Positions 55,731-63,670 of a stretch of 64,000 bases of DNA are shown here, in pieces. The notes below the pieces were generated by a model. That model worked only from the letters and a program-made list of their open reading frames with translations, had not been told where the DNA came from and searched no databases. Position 1 is the first letter of the stretch, and each line of letters begins with the position of its first letter. The stretch is from contig JAAYXE010000118.1 in the NCBI GenBank assembly GCA_012516075.1, forward strand, positions 1 through 64,000. The letters are read 5' to 3'. The DNA is from Chloroflexota bacterium. Its GTDB lineage: Bacteria > Chloroflexota > Anaerolineae > Anaerolineales > UBA4823. The translations under genes were made by a program, and so were the position numbers.

Positions 55731-58412
55731 TCAAGGTGAGGCGCAGCTCCACTGCTCCACCTGCTGGCCCACCAGGATATCTCCGGGCTCGTCGAGGAAC
55801 GCAACCAGATACGCCTGCAGATAGCCCTCCTCCAGATCTTCGCCGATTCTGCAGCCCATCACAAAGACATCCGCAGCGTTCGGAAAATATTCCGGGGCCT
55901 TCCTGAGCGGCAGGATGACCTGCACCTTGTCGGGGGCCAGCATAAAGCCCAGACGGGGATAATCTCTCACCAGGTACACCGGCCAGCGAACAGACAGCTC
56001 GCCGCGGTTCGCCGGGTAGTGGCGGGGATAGAGCGCGCGCCCGATGTACGCCTCAGCGCCATCTTCGGCCAGCATCCGCTCGAGCGCGTCCCGGTCAATG
56101 CCGGCTGCGGCCAGCAGGCCTTCTTCGTCGAGATCATCTATGACCGCTTCCACGGTCAGGCCTGCGTAGCGATCCTCTATTACACGCTCGGCAACCGGCA
56201 GCGAGGCGGTGAACAGGAAGAACAGCGCCCCCGCCAGCGCCACCGTCTTCCAGGGGAACCCTGTTTCTCCGGGCAGAGGAGCCGGGACAGTCTCCACGCC
56301 AGGGGCTGCTGCGGGGATGCGCCGGTTGCTGAAGAGCATCCCGACCCAGAAAAGAACCTGTACCAGCCCAACCGTATAGAACAGCATTCCCACCCAATCG
56401 ACTGGCAGGTTGAAGCGCCAGCCCGAAAGCCGTGTGCCGGCGTTGCCCCAATTGTAAAGGAAAGCGATCAGCAGCGGGGCGACTGCAGCCATGCGCGCCT
56501 GTTCCCAGCTTACCGCCACGCCCAGGCCCACCAGCAGCAGGGTTACGGTCACCGGGAGCCAGATGGCTGAGAAATCCATGTCCCATTCACCGCTCCAGTA
56601 CGGGACGCTTCTCACATAGGAGTTGACCGAGCAGCACTGCTCCCAGAAAGAGAGCCAGAACAGGCCCGAGCAGGGGTTGTAGGCCGCGCCGCCAAAAGCT
56701 GCCGGCAGCGGATACGATGTGGGCAGGACAAAGAGGCTGGCAATATGATTGTTCACATAATGCCCGCTGATGACGTTGAATGTCCGCAGCGGTTGGGCCA
56801 GCAAGCCGGCCAGGATCAGCTCTCGCCGGCGCCCGTCGTATTCCGCTCTCGTCTCACCCGGCTGGGGCGCTACATCTTCAGCGATAAAGTCGTCGAAGCG
56901 GAAAATCACACCGGACGGTTCGGGGTCGGAGAGCACCGAGTTGACCGTCGTCAGAGAGCGGATATTCCACGGCAGCAGACTGGCTGCCATCCCGGCCACC
57001 AGCAGCAGGCTGCCCTGCAGCCAGAGCGCCGGCCTGCGGCGGAACGCGAGCCAGCCCAGCACCGGCAGGACCGGCAGAATCAAAACGATCTGGGTGCGCA
57101 CCAGCAGACAGATCCCCAGGAACCCGCCTGCCAGGAAGGGGGAGGCTTTCTTCTCCTGCGGGGCTTTCAACCAGGCAGCCGTAAACAGACAGAAGAGAAT
57201 GACGCCCAGTTGAGCCGGCAGGTCCGACATGTACATTTTTGAGTTGGATACGTCGATCTGGCCGGCAAGCTGCAGGGAGTTCATCTCGTGGAAGATAGAC
57301 AGCAGGCCCACCAGGATCCCCGACAGGCGGTGGTGAAGGGTCTTCCCCAGCAGATAAAGCAGGGGCGAGATGAGCGCCAGGACCATGACCTGCCATTTGA
57401 TCACACTCTCGTAGCTGATCCCGCTGACAGCCTGCGCCAGGGCCAGGAAACCCGAATAAACCGGACGGATCACGTCCGGCTCAAAACCCCTGCCCAGCAG
57501 CAGCCGCTGGGCAGACATGTCGTAATGGATCGAATCTGAGTAGGGGAAGTACTCCTGCGCCGGCAGCCTGGGTTTGGGGTTAAACCAGCTCGCTTTAAGC
57601 GGCTGCGCATTCCACAGCCAGACGGCCCCGGCCCAGAGCAGTAAACAGATTAATGCGTCGACTGCAAATTCCCGGGCCTTCAGGCCGTCCTGCGGCCGCA
57701 GCCGCTTCCAGGCCAGGATCACAAGTTTTCCCACAGCAACCAGTACGAACGCCAGGGCCGCGCCCAGCAGCACCTGCGAGGCCAGCAGCGGCACCCCGGG
57801 CACGCCCCAGTCCACCGGATCCGGATGCAGCCCGATGCCGGTCAGCGCGATGAGCAGCACGATCAGGAGGATCACACCCAGGGCAACGGCAAAGGTGCGC
57901 AAAATCCCCCTTTCAGAGGCAAAGGCGCTCAGGCTGAGACCGTGCCGCAGCACGCGCACGCTGACCAGCGTTTGAATGCCCAGAAGCGCAAACCACAGGA
58001 GATGAGGGGTCAGGATATAGACGATGCAGAGCTCAACAAAAGAGCTGGAGATGTTGAAGGAAACGGGCAGAAAGTAAAGCGCGCTGGCGCTGCCCACCGC
58101 CAGCAGAAAAACCAGACCCCAGTAAACTGGCTCCCTGGACAGCCAAATGGAAACCCGCTGGACAATGGGAAGGATGCGTGCGGGGTGCTGCCAGGCCAGC
58201 CAGGCAAAGCCTGCGCACAGCAGCAGGCTGATAAGAAAAAGAAGAAGGAGCGGGAGAGAAAGGGCAGGAGACCAGGACAGCGGATTGCGGCCGGCGGTCA
58301 GCAGTCCAACCGCCATGAGCGCAATCCCTTCGATTACAGCGAGTGAAAAGTACAGCCGGACGATGCGCAGAATGCGTTGACTATCCAAAGTAGTACCTGA
58401 TCTGAAAGTCAA
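55731..58412 (-). CDS. Large membrane glycosyltransferase-like protein (GT39/ArnT-like)
   Basis: 893 residues, with about 13 or more hydrophobic helices up to about residue 730 and a soluble C-terminal domain of about 150 residues (EEGLLAAAGIDRDALERML ... DKVQVILPLRK). The loop after the early helices, EYFPYSDSIHYDMSAQRLL, is Asp-rich, as in the first periplasmic loop of GT-C enzymes, where the catalytic acid sits. It probably transfers a sugar from a polyprenyl-phosphate donor made by the next gene. The start is TTG at the edge of the frame and is uncertain; an extended -10 promoter lies just upstream. Confidence 0.75.
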   Translation of the reverse strand: MTFRSGTTLDSQRILRIVRLYFSLAVIEGIALMAVGLLTAGRNPLSWSPALSLPLLLLFLISLLLCAGFAWLAWQHPARILPIVQRVSIWLSREPVYWGLVFLLAVGSASALYFLPVSFNISSSFVELCIVYILTPHLLWFALLGIQTLVSVRVLRHGLSLSAFASERGILRTFAVALGVILLIVLLIALTGIGLHPDPVDWGVPGVPLLASQVLLGAALAFVLVAVGKLVILAWKRLRPQDGLKAREFAVDALICLLLWAGAVWLWNAQPLKASWFNPKPRLPAQEYFPYSDSIHYDMSAQRLLLGRGFEPDVIRPVYSGFLALAQAVSGISYESVIKWQVMVLALISPLLYLLGKTLHHRLSGILVGLLSIFHEMNSLQLAGQIDVSNSKMYMSDLPAQLGVILFCLFTAAWLKAPQEKKASPFLAGGFLGICLLVRTQIVLILPVLPVLGWLAFRRRPALWLQGSLLLVAGMAASLLPWNIRSLTTVNSVLSDPEPSGVIFRFDDFIAEDVAPQPGETRAEYDGRRRELILAGLLAQPLRTFNVISGHYVNNHIASLFVLPTSYPLPAAFGGAAYNPCSGLFWLSFWEQCCSVNSYVRSVPYWSGEWDMDFSAIWLPVTVTLLLVGLGVAVSWEQARMAAVAPLLIAFLYNWGNAGTRLSGWRFNLPVDWVGMLFYTVGLVQVLFWVGMLFSNRRIPAAAPGVETVPAPLPGETGFPWKTVALAGALFFLFTASLPVAERVIEDRYAGLTVEAVIDDLDEEGLLAAAGIDRDALERMLAEDGAEAYIGRALYPRHYPANRGELSVRWPVYLVRDYPRLGFMLAPDKVQVILPLRKAPEYFPNAADVFVMGCRIGEDLEEGYLQAYLVAFLDEPGDILVGQQVEQWSCASP

Positions 58413-58433
58413 ATCCCGGGAAACCGGCCTGAA

Positions 58434-58442
58434 ATTATATCA
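58434..58442 (-). promoter_or_regulatory. Extended -10 promoter of the glycosyltransferase cluster
   Basis: TGATATAAT on the minus strand (TGn plus TATAAT), about 22 bp before the TTG start. No good -35 box is seen, which fits an extended -10 promoter. Confidence 0.5.
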
Positions 58443-58813
58443 CAGCGGCCCGGTGACACTGGTCCAGTTCGTGACCATAGGGCAGCGCATCGTTTGGATG
58501 CATATCCTGCTGTGGGCACGCGATGAGAATGGGGCGCCGTTCACGGGCAGGCTGTTCATCAGGCCGATGTTCGTATCCGTCATTACGGTGGGTTTTGATT
58601 ATTTGAGCAATACGGAGCGCAAATTTTCATACCCATCTCGGTCGATTTAACAGGAATATTTGCCGTAAAGCAACGGCGCTGCGGCGAGAGCCAGTTTTCC
58701 TCTTTCAGGTGAAAGACTCCGAGGAATACAGAGCAGTTCAATTTCTAGGTGTAAGCAGTGGCGATGGAAGTAATAATAAACGATTTAGGGAGCTGCCTGG
58801 CGAGGGAATCAGT

Positions 58814-58848
58814 TGGGGGTGATGGACAGGACCTGTCCTTCACCCCCA
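58814..58848 (-). terminator. Hairpin after the conserved hypothetical gene
   Basis: TGGGGGTGA pairs with TCACCCCCA, and GGACA with TGTCC inside, broken by one mismatch. It lies 30 bp past the stop of the minus-strand gene at 58878. There is no U-tract. Confidence 0.55.
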
Positions 58849-58877
58849 GAGCTTCAAAAGCAGCAGCCGGCGCCGGA

Positions 58878-59309
58878 TCAGGCGTGCCGCTCGATTGTGA
58901 AAGCGCCCATGCGGCAGAACTCGCAGACAGCGACAATGGCGCCGATTCCGGGCAGCGGGGGGAAGTAGCGCCGGAAGCGGCTGAAACCCGGAAGATCCAG
59001 AAAACCGGGATCCGGTTCCGGTTCGTAATCCAGAAAAGCCTGCTCCAGGGCATCGGCCAGATTGAGAGCGTCTTCCAGTGTAACTGCACGTACATCTTTT
59101 TCACGTAGAGAACTGCCGCCGCGGTCCAGCGGTGCATACTGTTCTCCACCATTTGAAACAGAGCTGGAATCCAGACACCACTCCGGAGATACAGTCCCCA
59201 TCGGGTTCCAGCCGTATTCTTCAGCCAGTTCCAGAAGACTGAACCAGGCGCTGCTGCTGATGCTGATCGTTTTCCTGGGGTTGTTCAAGTTTCTCAGTCG
59301 TAACGCCAC
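58878..59309 (-). CDS. Conserved hypothetical protein
   Basis: 143 residues from GTG 59309, chosen because GGAGGAG precedes it; an ATG at 59357 has no SD. The N-terminal part (LNNPRKTISISSSAWFSLLE and LAEEYGWNPMGT) resembles a family of small uncharacterised proteins found in many bacteria. The middle contains TLEDALNLADALEQAFLDYE, a helix pair, and the end has CEFC (CxxC), a possible metal site. No membrane segment. It stands alone between two hairpins. Confidence 0.6.
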   Translation of the reverse strand: MALRLRNLNNPRKTISISSSAWFSLLELAEEYGWNPMGTVSPEWCLDSSSVSNGGEQYAPLDRGGSSLREKDVRAVTLEDALNLADALEQAFLDYEPEPDPGFLDLPGFSRFRRYFPPLPGIGAIVAVCEFCRMGAFTIERHA

Positions 59310-59432
59310 AATTAAGTTCTCCTCCGACTTCAGTCTCCCCTCCTCCGTCTTTCGCATACCATGATCGGCGTCCGGCGATCGATTGGGTGATACCCCCGGA
59401 ACTCTCGCCTTTTCATGAAAAAAAGAAGGAGG

Positions 59433-59453
59433 GGCCGGGTAAGATACCCGGCC
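59433..59453 (-). terminator. Rho-independent terminator of the iron-transport operon
   Basis: GGCCGGGTA and TACCCGGCC pair over 9 bp around a 3-nt loop. Read on the minus strand, CCTCCTTCTTTTTTT follows. It lies 81 bp after the methyltransferase stop. Confidence 0.75.
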
Positions 59454-59534
59454 TCACAGCATACCATTGTAACAGGTGATGATAACGGCTGACAACACCA
59501 GGAAATTTTTTTACTGATCCCCCGCCTGGGCTGT

Positions 59535-60392
59535 TCAGTTCGCTGCGGGCCTGTCCCAGTAAACCATCGCAGTACGGATACCCCTGGGCCAGACATAATT
59601 CTCGCCGTCAAACGTCAGTTCTTCCTTTAACCGGGAATAAATGTAATCATCGTATTCCGGGTTTTGCTTCAGCCCCAGGCGCTGCTTTACATCCTGCAGT
59701 GCATCCTCAAGGCTTTTGCTGGTCCATCCATCCCACAGGCCTTCATTACTAAATAGGACATTAGCATAAATGCCCTTCTGAATCAAGAGGTTATATAGAA
59801 CAGGAAAATCCGGGCTGTCGAAGGGATGTCCCAGAACCCGGCGCGCAAACTCGGCCATCAGAGCGTCCATTTCAGGCGCGATGACGAGCATAAAGCATGT
59901 TTTCAGGGTCTTTTCATTGAGCTGGTCGATGAACGGAGAGATTTCCCTGACGCCGTAAATCGCATGAGCACACAGCGTAAAATCGTGCTGTTCGACCTGC
60001 GCGGCGACCTCGGGCCAGTAACCGTGGACGATTTGAATACCGTCCTCCCCTTCGACAATCCCTTCGGCTGCCATTTCTTCCCGCATCACCTCCAGCATCG
60101 CAGCTGATGGGTCCACGGCGGTAACTCGCAGACCACATTTGGCTGCCAGGAGCGACCAGGCGCCTGTTCCCGCGCCAACATCCAGCAGGCTGGCGCCTTT
60201 CTTCTCCGACACCCGGGCCAGGAAGAAATCACGAATGCTGTCTGGTTTCTGCCAGCGTTTGCGAACAGCTTCTGCAAACTTTCGAGCAGACTTCCGCCAG
60301 TGATCCTCCTGAGTTTCATCTTTTTCAAGCCAGCGATCGTTCAGGTCAACCAGATCTCTCCAGAAATCGATCCAATCGGGGACACTTTGCAT
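59535..60392 (-). CDS. Class I SAM-dependent methyltransferase
   Basis: 285 residues from ATG 60392 (AAAGGA eight bases upstream). SAM-binding motif I LLDVGAGTGAWSLLAA, acidic motif II VTAVDPSAAMLEVM. The N-terminal about 65 residues are helical and Trp/Asp-rich (DWIDFWRDLVDLNDRW). The C-terminal part (RLKEELTFDGENYVWPRGI) is typical of methyltransferases encoded next to iron/corrinoid importers in anaerobes. Substrate unknown; a chelator or tetrapyrrole is a reasonable guess. It is the last gene of the operon, 29 bp after the transporter ATPase. Confidence 0.85.
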   Translation of the reverse strand: MQSVPDWIDFWRDLVDLNDRWLEKDETQEDHWRKSARKFAEAVRKRWQKPDSIRDFFLARVSEKKGASLLDVGAGTGAWSLLAAKCGLRVTAVDPSAAMLEVMREEMAAEGIVEGEDGIQIVHGYWPEVAAQVEQHDFTLCAHAIYGVREISPFIDQLNEKTLKTCFMLVIAPEMDALMAEFARRVLGHPFDSPDFPVLYNLLIQKGIYANVLFSNEGLWDGWTSKSLEDALQDVKQRLGLKQNPEYDDYIYSRLKEELTFDGENYVWPRGIRTAMVYWDRPAAN

Positions 60393-60421
60393 GATACACA
60401 TCCTTTCATACTGCCGTCTGG

Positions 60422-61228
60422 TTAACGGGCGGAATACGTGCTCTGATCCCTGACCGCGACAAAGGTCCGCTGGTCAGAGCGGTGAACTTCGATTTCAACG
60501 CCATAGGTCTGACTGAGCAGTTCTTCGGACAGCATGTCACCTGACGGCCCGGCAGCGATGACCCGGCCGGCGCGCATCAAGATGACTGAACTGGCCACAC
60601 CGGGGATCGAGTTTGGGTCGTGGGTGGTAAAAATCATCGTCTTGCCCTGCCGGCTCATGGCTTTCACCAGCTGGAGAATTTGATGCGTGTTGGGAAGGTC
60701 CAGGTGCGAGGTGGGCTCATCCAGTAACAGGATGGATGGCTGCTGAACCAGGACGCGCGCAAACGTGACCAGCTGCCGCTCTCCGCCGCTCAGGGTGGTC
60801 ACCGAACGATGTGCCATATCACCGATACCGAGCTGGGCCAGCGCCTGCACTGCCAGCTCATAATCGCGGTCGTCCGGAAGCTGCAGCAGCTTCAGATACG
60901 GAGCCCGACCCATCAATACATATTCCAGCACCGGCAGGTCGAAGCTGAAATCATCCTCCTGGGCAACCAGCCCAATTTCGCGGCTCAGCTCACGACGGGA
61001 AAGGTCGTGCTGGTCTTTACCTTTGACAAGAATTTTCCCCCGGGTGGGAGTGAGCAGGCCCAGCAGCAGGTGCAGCAGAGTAGTTTTGCCGGAACCATTC
61101 GGCCCTAAGATGGCCGTTACCGAGCCCGGATAAATTTCCAGTGAGACATTCTCCAGCGCATCCACTGAACTACCCGGGTAGCGAAAAGACATCGCTTGAA
61201 TGACAATGTCGGCTTCTACAGAACCCAT
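60422..61228 (-). CDS. FecE/BtuD-type ABC transporter ATPase
   Basis: 268 residues. Walker A GPNGSGKTTLLHLLLGLL, Q-loop AQEDDFSFD, signature LSGGERQLVTFARVL, Walker B ILLLDEPTSHLD, and the H-loop FTTHDPN. This is the ATPase class for siderophore, heme and cobalamin importers. The start is either ATG 61228 or GTG 61234; neither has a good SD. It lies 12 bp (ATG) downstream of the permease stop, so coupling is likely. Confidence 0.92.
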   Translation of the reverse strand: MGSVEADIVIQAMSFRYPGSSVDALENVSLEIYPGSVTAILGPNGSGKTTLLHLLLGLLTPTRGKILVKGKDQHDLSRRELSREIGLVAQEDDFSFDLPVLEYVLMGRAPYLKLLQLPDDRDYELAVQALAQLGIGDMAHRSVTTLSGGERQLVTFARVLVQQPSILLLDEPTSHLDLPNTHQILQLVKAMSRQGKTMIFTTHDPNSIPGVASSVILMRAGRVIAAGPSGDMLSEELLSQTYGVEIEVHRSDQRTFVAVRDQSTYSAR

Positions 61229-61240
61229 ATCCACCGCACT

Positions 61241-62311
61241 TTATTTGCGCTTTACAGACACGCCGCCACGCAGAAGCAGGAACAGGAATAGCGTAGCACC
61301 AAAGAACGACGTGATGATGCCCAGGGGGATTTCTCCGGATAACACCGTACGGGCAGCGTTGTCGCCAAGCAGTACAAAAATCCCGCCGAGCAGCATGGAT
61401 CCCGGCAGTGTCGTCTGGGCATCGGCTCCTAACAGCCGGCGGGTGATATGCGGCACAATCAGCCCCACCCAGCCAACCAGGCCAGCTTTGGACACGATGA
61501 CTGCGGTCCCGGTGACCGCTGCCAGAAGCAGGACCAATCTCTCCCGGCCGGCGGAGACGCCCAGCGAAAAAATGGTTTCATCGCGCATGGCCAGCAGGTT
61601 CAGGCGCCAGCGCATCAGGTACATCACCACCAGGCAAATACAGGTGACCGGCAGTATCTGAATGACATCGGGCCAGGTGATGCTCCACAGACCGCCCATC
61701 AACCAGAAGGTGATATCGGGGAGCTGTTTGAGTGGGTCGGCCATGTATTTCAAAACACTGCCCCCGGCGGAAAACAGCGCCGAGACGGAAATACCCGCCA
61801 GCACCAGTCGTAAAATCCAGTCTCCCAGGCGGATGCGGCGGGCAAAAAAGTAAGATATCCCCAGACCCAGCATAGCGAAAAGTCCAGCGCACAGCTGGAT
61901 CATCGCCGGTGAACCGCCGAGGGCGACAATGGCGAGCGAAGCGCCAAATCCGGCGCCCTGCGAAACACCCAGGAAGCCTGTGTCGACCAGCGGGTTGCGG
62001 AACACCATCTGCAGCACTGTGCCCGCAGCCGCCAGCACCATGCCGGTCAGAAAAGCGGCGATGATGCGCGGCAGGCGAATATGCAGCAGCAGCTGCAGCG
62101 CCCGCGGATCATTCCAGAAAAGGCTCGGAGGTGTGATAAAGGGGACAGGATAGCGCCCCAGAAGCAGTGACAGTAAAAAAATCAACACCAGCACTGCCAG
62201 CAGCGTCCAGCCCCAGCGTTTTTTGCGGTAAGCAATGGTTACATCCGTCAATGTCTTCAGTTCCTTATCCACATTGCAAAGGACAGGTGAATGTGCGGGA
62301 ATAATGATCAA
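61241..62311 (-). CDS. FecCD-family ABC transporter permease
   Basis: Up to 356 residues with about ten helices, typical of FecCD/BtuC. Conserved LHIRLPRIIAAFLTGMVLAA, GTVLQMVFRNPLVDTGFLG and GLIVPHITRRLLG near the C-terminus. The open frame starts at TTG 62311 without an SD; GTG 62272 or TTG 62251 (AAGGA upstream) may be the true start. It forms the homodimeric channel of the importer with the adjacent ATPase and binding protein. Confidence 0.88.
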   Translation of the reverse strand: MIIIPAHSPVLCNVDKELKTLTDVTIAYRKKRWGWTLLAVLVLIFLLSLLLGRYPVPFITPPSLFWNDPRALQLLLHIRLPRIIAAFLTGMVLAAAGTVLQMVFRNPLVDTGFLGVSQGAGFGASLAIVALGGSPAMIQLCAGLFAMLGLGISYFFARRIRLGDWILRLVLAGISVSALFSAGGSVLKYMADPLKQLPDITFWLMGGLWSITWPDVIQILPVTCICLVVMYLMRWRLNLLAMRDETIFSLGVSAGRERLVLLLAAVTGTAVIVSKAGLVGWVGLIVPHITRRLLGADAQTTLPGSMLLGGIFVLLGDNAARTVLSGEIPLGIITSFFGATLFLFLLLRGGVSVKRK

Positions 62312-62385
62312 CCCGGATGGAAGGGGGAAAGGTGTTCACCGCTAATGAAATGGCCGTAACTGACCAGAATGAAATACGATCCGTG

Positions 62386-62425
62386 GCAATCCGGCCAGGC
62401 GCATTTGCGTACCTGGCCGGATTGC
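62386..62425. repeat. Perfect 14-bp stem-loop between binding-protein and permease genes
   Basis: GCAATCCGGCCAGG and CCTGGCCGGATTGC pair perfectly, with a small CGCA/TGCG stem inside the 12-nt loop. It lies 17 bp after the binding-protein stop on the minus strand. There is no U-tract; it probably protects the binding-protein mRNA or partly ends transcription. Confidence 0.7.
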
Positions 62426-62441
62426 ACTCACAGGCTGGGCA

Positions 62442-63659
62442 TTAGAGCCCTGTTCGGATGGCGGATAGAATTACGTTTTCAATTGTGGCATCGTCCATAC
62501 CGTACAACGTGCTGTAGAACTCGAATACCTCCTGCCGGATGTCCACATCGGGGAACAGGTCGGGGTGGAGGGTCTTAGCAACCCAGGTGGTGCCCAGGAT
62601 CCAGCGCACATCGGGGGTATCCCAACCGTAAATATCGGACGGCATCGCATAAAGCTGGTCGTTCTTCACGGCCGAGAGGCCAGCCCACAGCGGATCGGCC
62701 TTCAGAGTTTCGAGCAGCTCTACCGGGTCGATGGTGTACCACACGATGACGATGATCTTCTCCGGGTCCCAACTGGTTATCTGTTCGATATTGGTGATGT
62801 TCCAGCCTGTCTCGTTGGATACTTCGGGCAGCCAGATGGGGTTCCCGCCGCCGTTCTGCACGTGAATGGTCTGCATCCATCCTGGAGGCGGGACCTGCGA
62901 GGCCACTTCTCCGCCGCGGTCCGAGTATTCCACCATCAACACAGTGGGTTTCTCATCTTCTGCCAGTGTCGAGGTCTTCTCAAGGATGCGGTCCAGCTTT
63001 TCCTGATAGAACGCCTGGATTTCTTTCGCACGCTCCGGGTTGCCAAAGATGATGCCCAGGTTCTCAATATCGACCACATACTGCTCGGGGGTTTCGAGAC
63101 CGAGATAGACGGTCGGGATGCCCAGCAGCTCCAGCGAGGCATCGATCTGGCCGGGGGCCAGGCCTTTCATGATCACCAGATCCGGATTGAGCGCAGCCAC
63201 CTGTTCAGGCCCGGGGTTGGCTTCCAGAACGGGGACCTGATCAAAGCCATCGATGATGGCGCTGAGGAAATCACTGGCCGTTTCGCCGCGCTTCTCAATC
63301 CCTGCAACCCGGTCCTTCGCCTCGGGGAACATGTAAGCAGCGTGCAGAGGCATATAGACGCCGCGCCCGATGTACACAATCCGCTCCTGCAGGTTTTCCA
63401 GAACCACTTCACGCCCGGCCGCGTCGGTCAGCCTGATCGGCAGGGGTTCTTCAGTAGGATCAGGGGTGGGTTCCTCTGTAGGTGGGGGCGGCGCTTCCGT
63501 CTTCGTTGGTTCAACCGGCGCCTGGGTGGGAGGCAGGGTGGCCGTTGCAGGGGGCTCAGTGGGCGGCGCTGCCGTTGGAGCAGCCTGCTGGGCACACCCG
63601 GACAGCAGCATTGCAGCCATTAAGGCTGCAGCTAAGAGGAAAGCGGTTATCTTCTTCAT
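62442..63659 (-). CDS. Periplasmic-type metal/corrinoid-binding lipoprotein (FepB/BtuF type)
   Basis: 405 residues from ATG 63659 (GGAAG upstream). The lipoprotein signal ends at LLSGC (Cys22), followed by a Pro/Thr/Glu-rich linker (about 26-75) and a two-lobed binding domain with IRLTDAAGREVVLENLQERI and NPDLVIMKG. These bind iron-siderophores, heme or cobalamin; the exact ligand is not readable, but the neighbouring cytochrome gene favours iron, heme or cobalt. It is the first gene of the importer, separated from the permease by a strong hairpin. Confidence 0.9.
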   Translation of the reverse strand: MKKITAFLLAAALMAAMLLSGCAQQAAPTAAPPTEPPATATLPPTQAPVEPTKTEAPPPPTEEPTPDPTEEPLPIRLTDAAGREVVLENLQERIVYIGRGVYMPLHAAYMFPEAKDRVAGIEKRGETASDFLSAIIDGFDQVPVLEANPGPEQVAALNPDLVIMKGLAPGQIDASLELLGIPTVYLGLETPEQYVVDIENLGIIFGNPERAKEIQAFYQEKLDRILEKTSTLAEDEKPTVLMVEYSDRGGEVASQVPPPGWMQTIHVQNGGGNPIWLPEVSNETGWNITNIEQITSWDPEKIIVIVWYTIDPVELLETLKADPLWAGLSAVKNDQLYAMPSDIYGWDTPDVRWILGTTWVAKTLHPDLFPDVDIRQEVFEFYSTLYGMDDATIENVILSAIRTGL

Positions 63660-63670
63660 ATCTCTTCCTT

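Larger units (their letters stand above)
58413..58877. other. 465-bp gap with promoter and hairpin, no gene
   Basis: Apart from the minus-strand promoter at 58434 and the hairpin at 58814, I see nothing here. A 65-codon open frame on the plus strand (58453-58650) has no ribosome-binding site or recognisable family. Confidence 0.55.
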
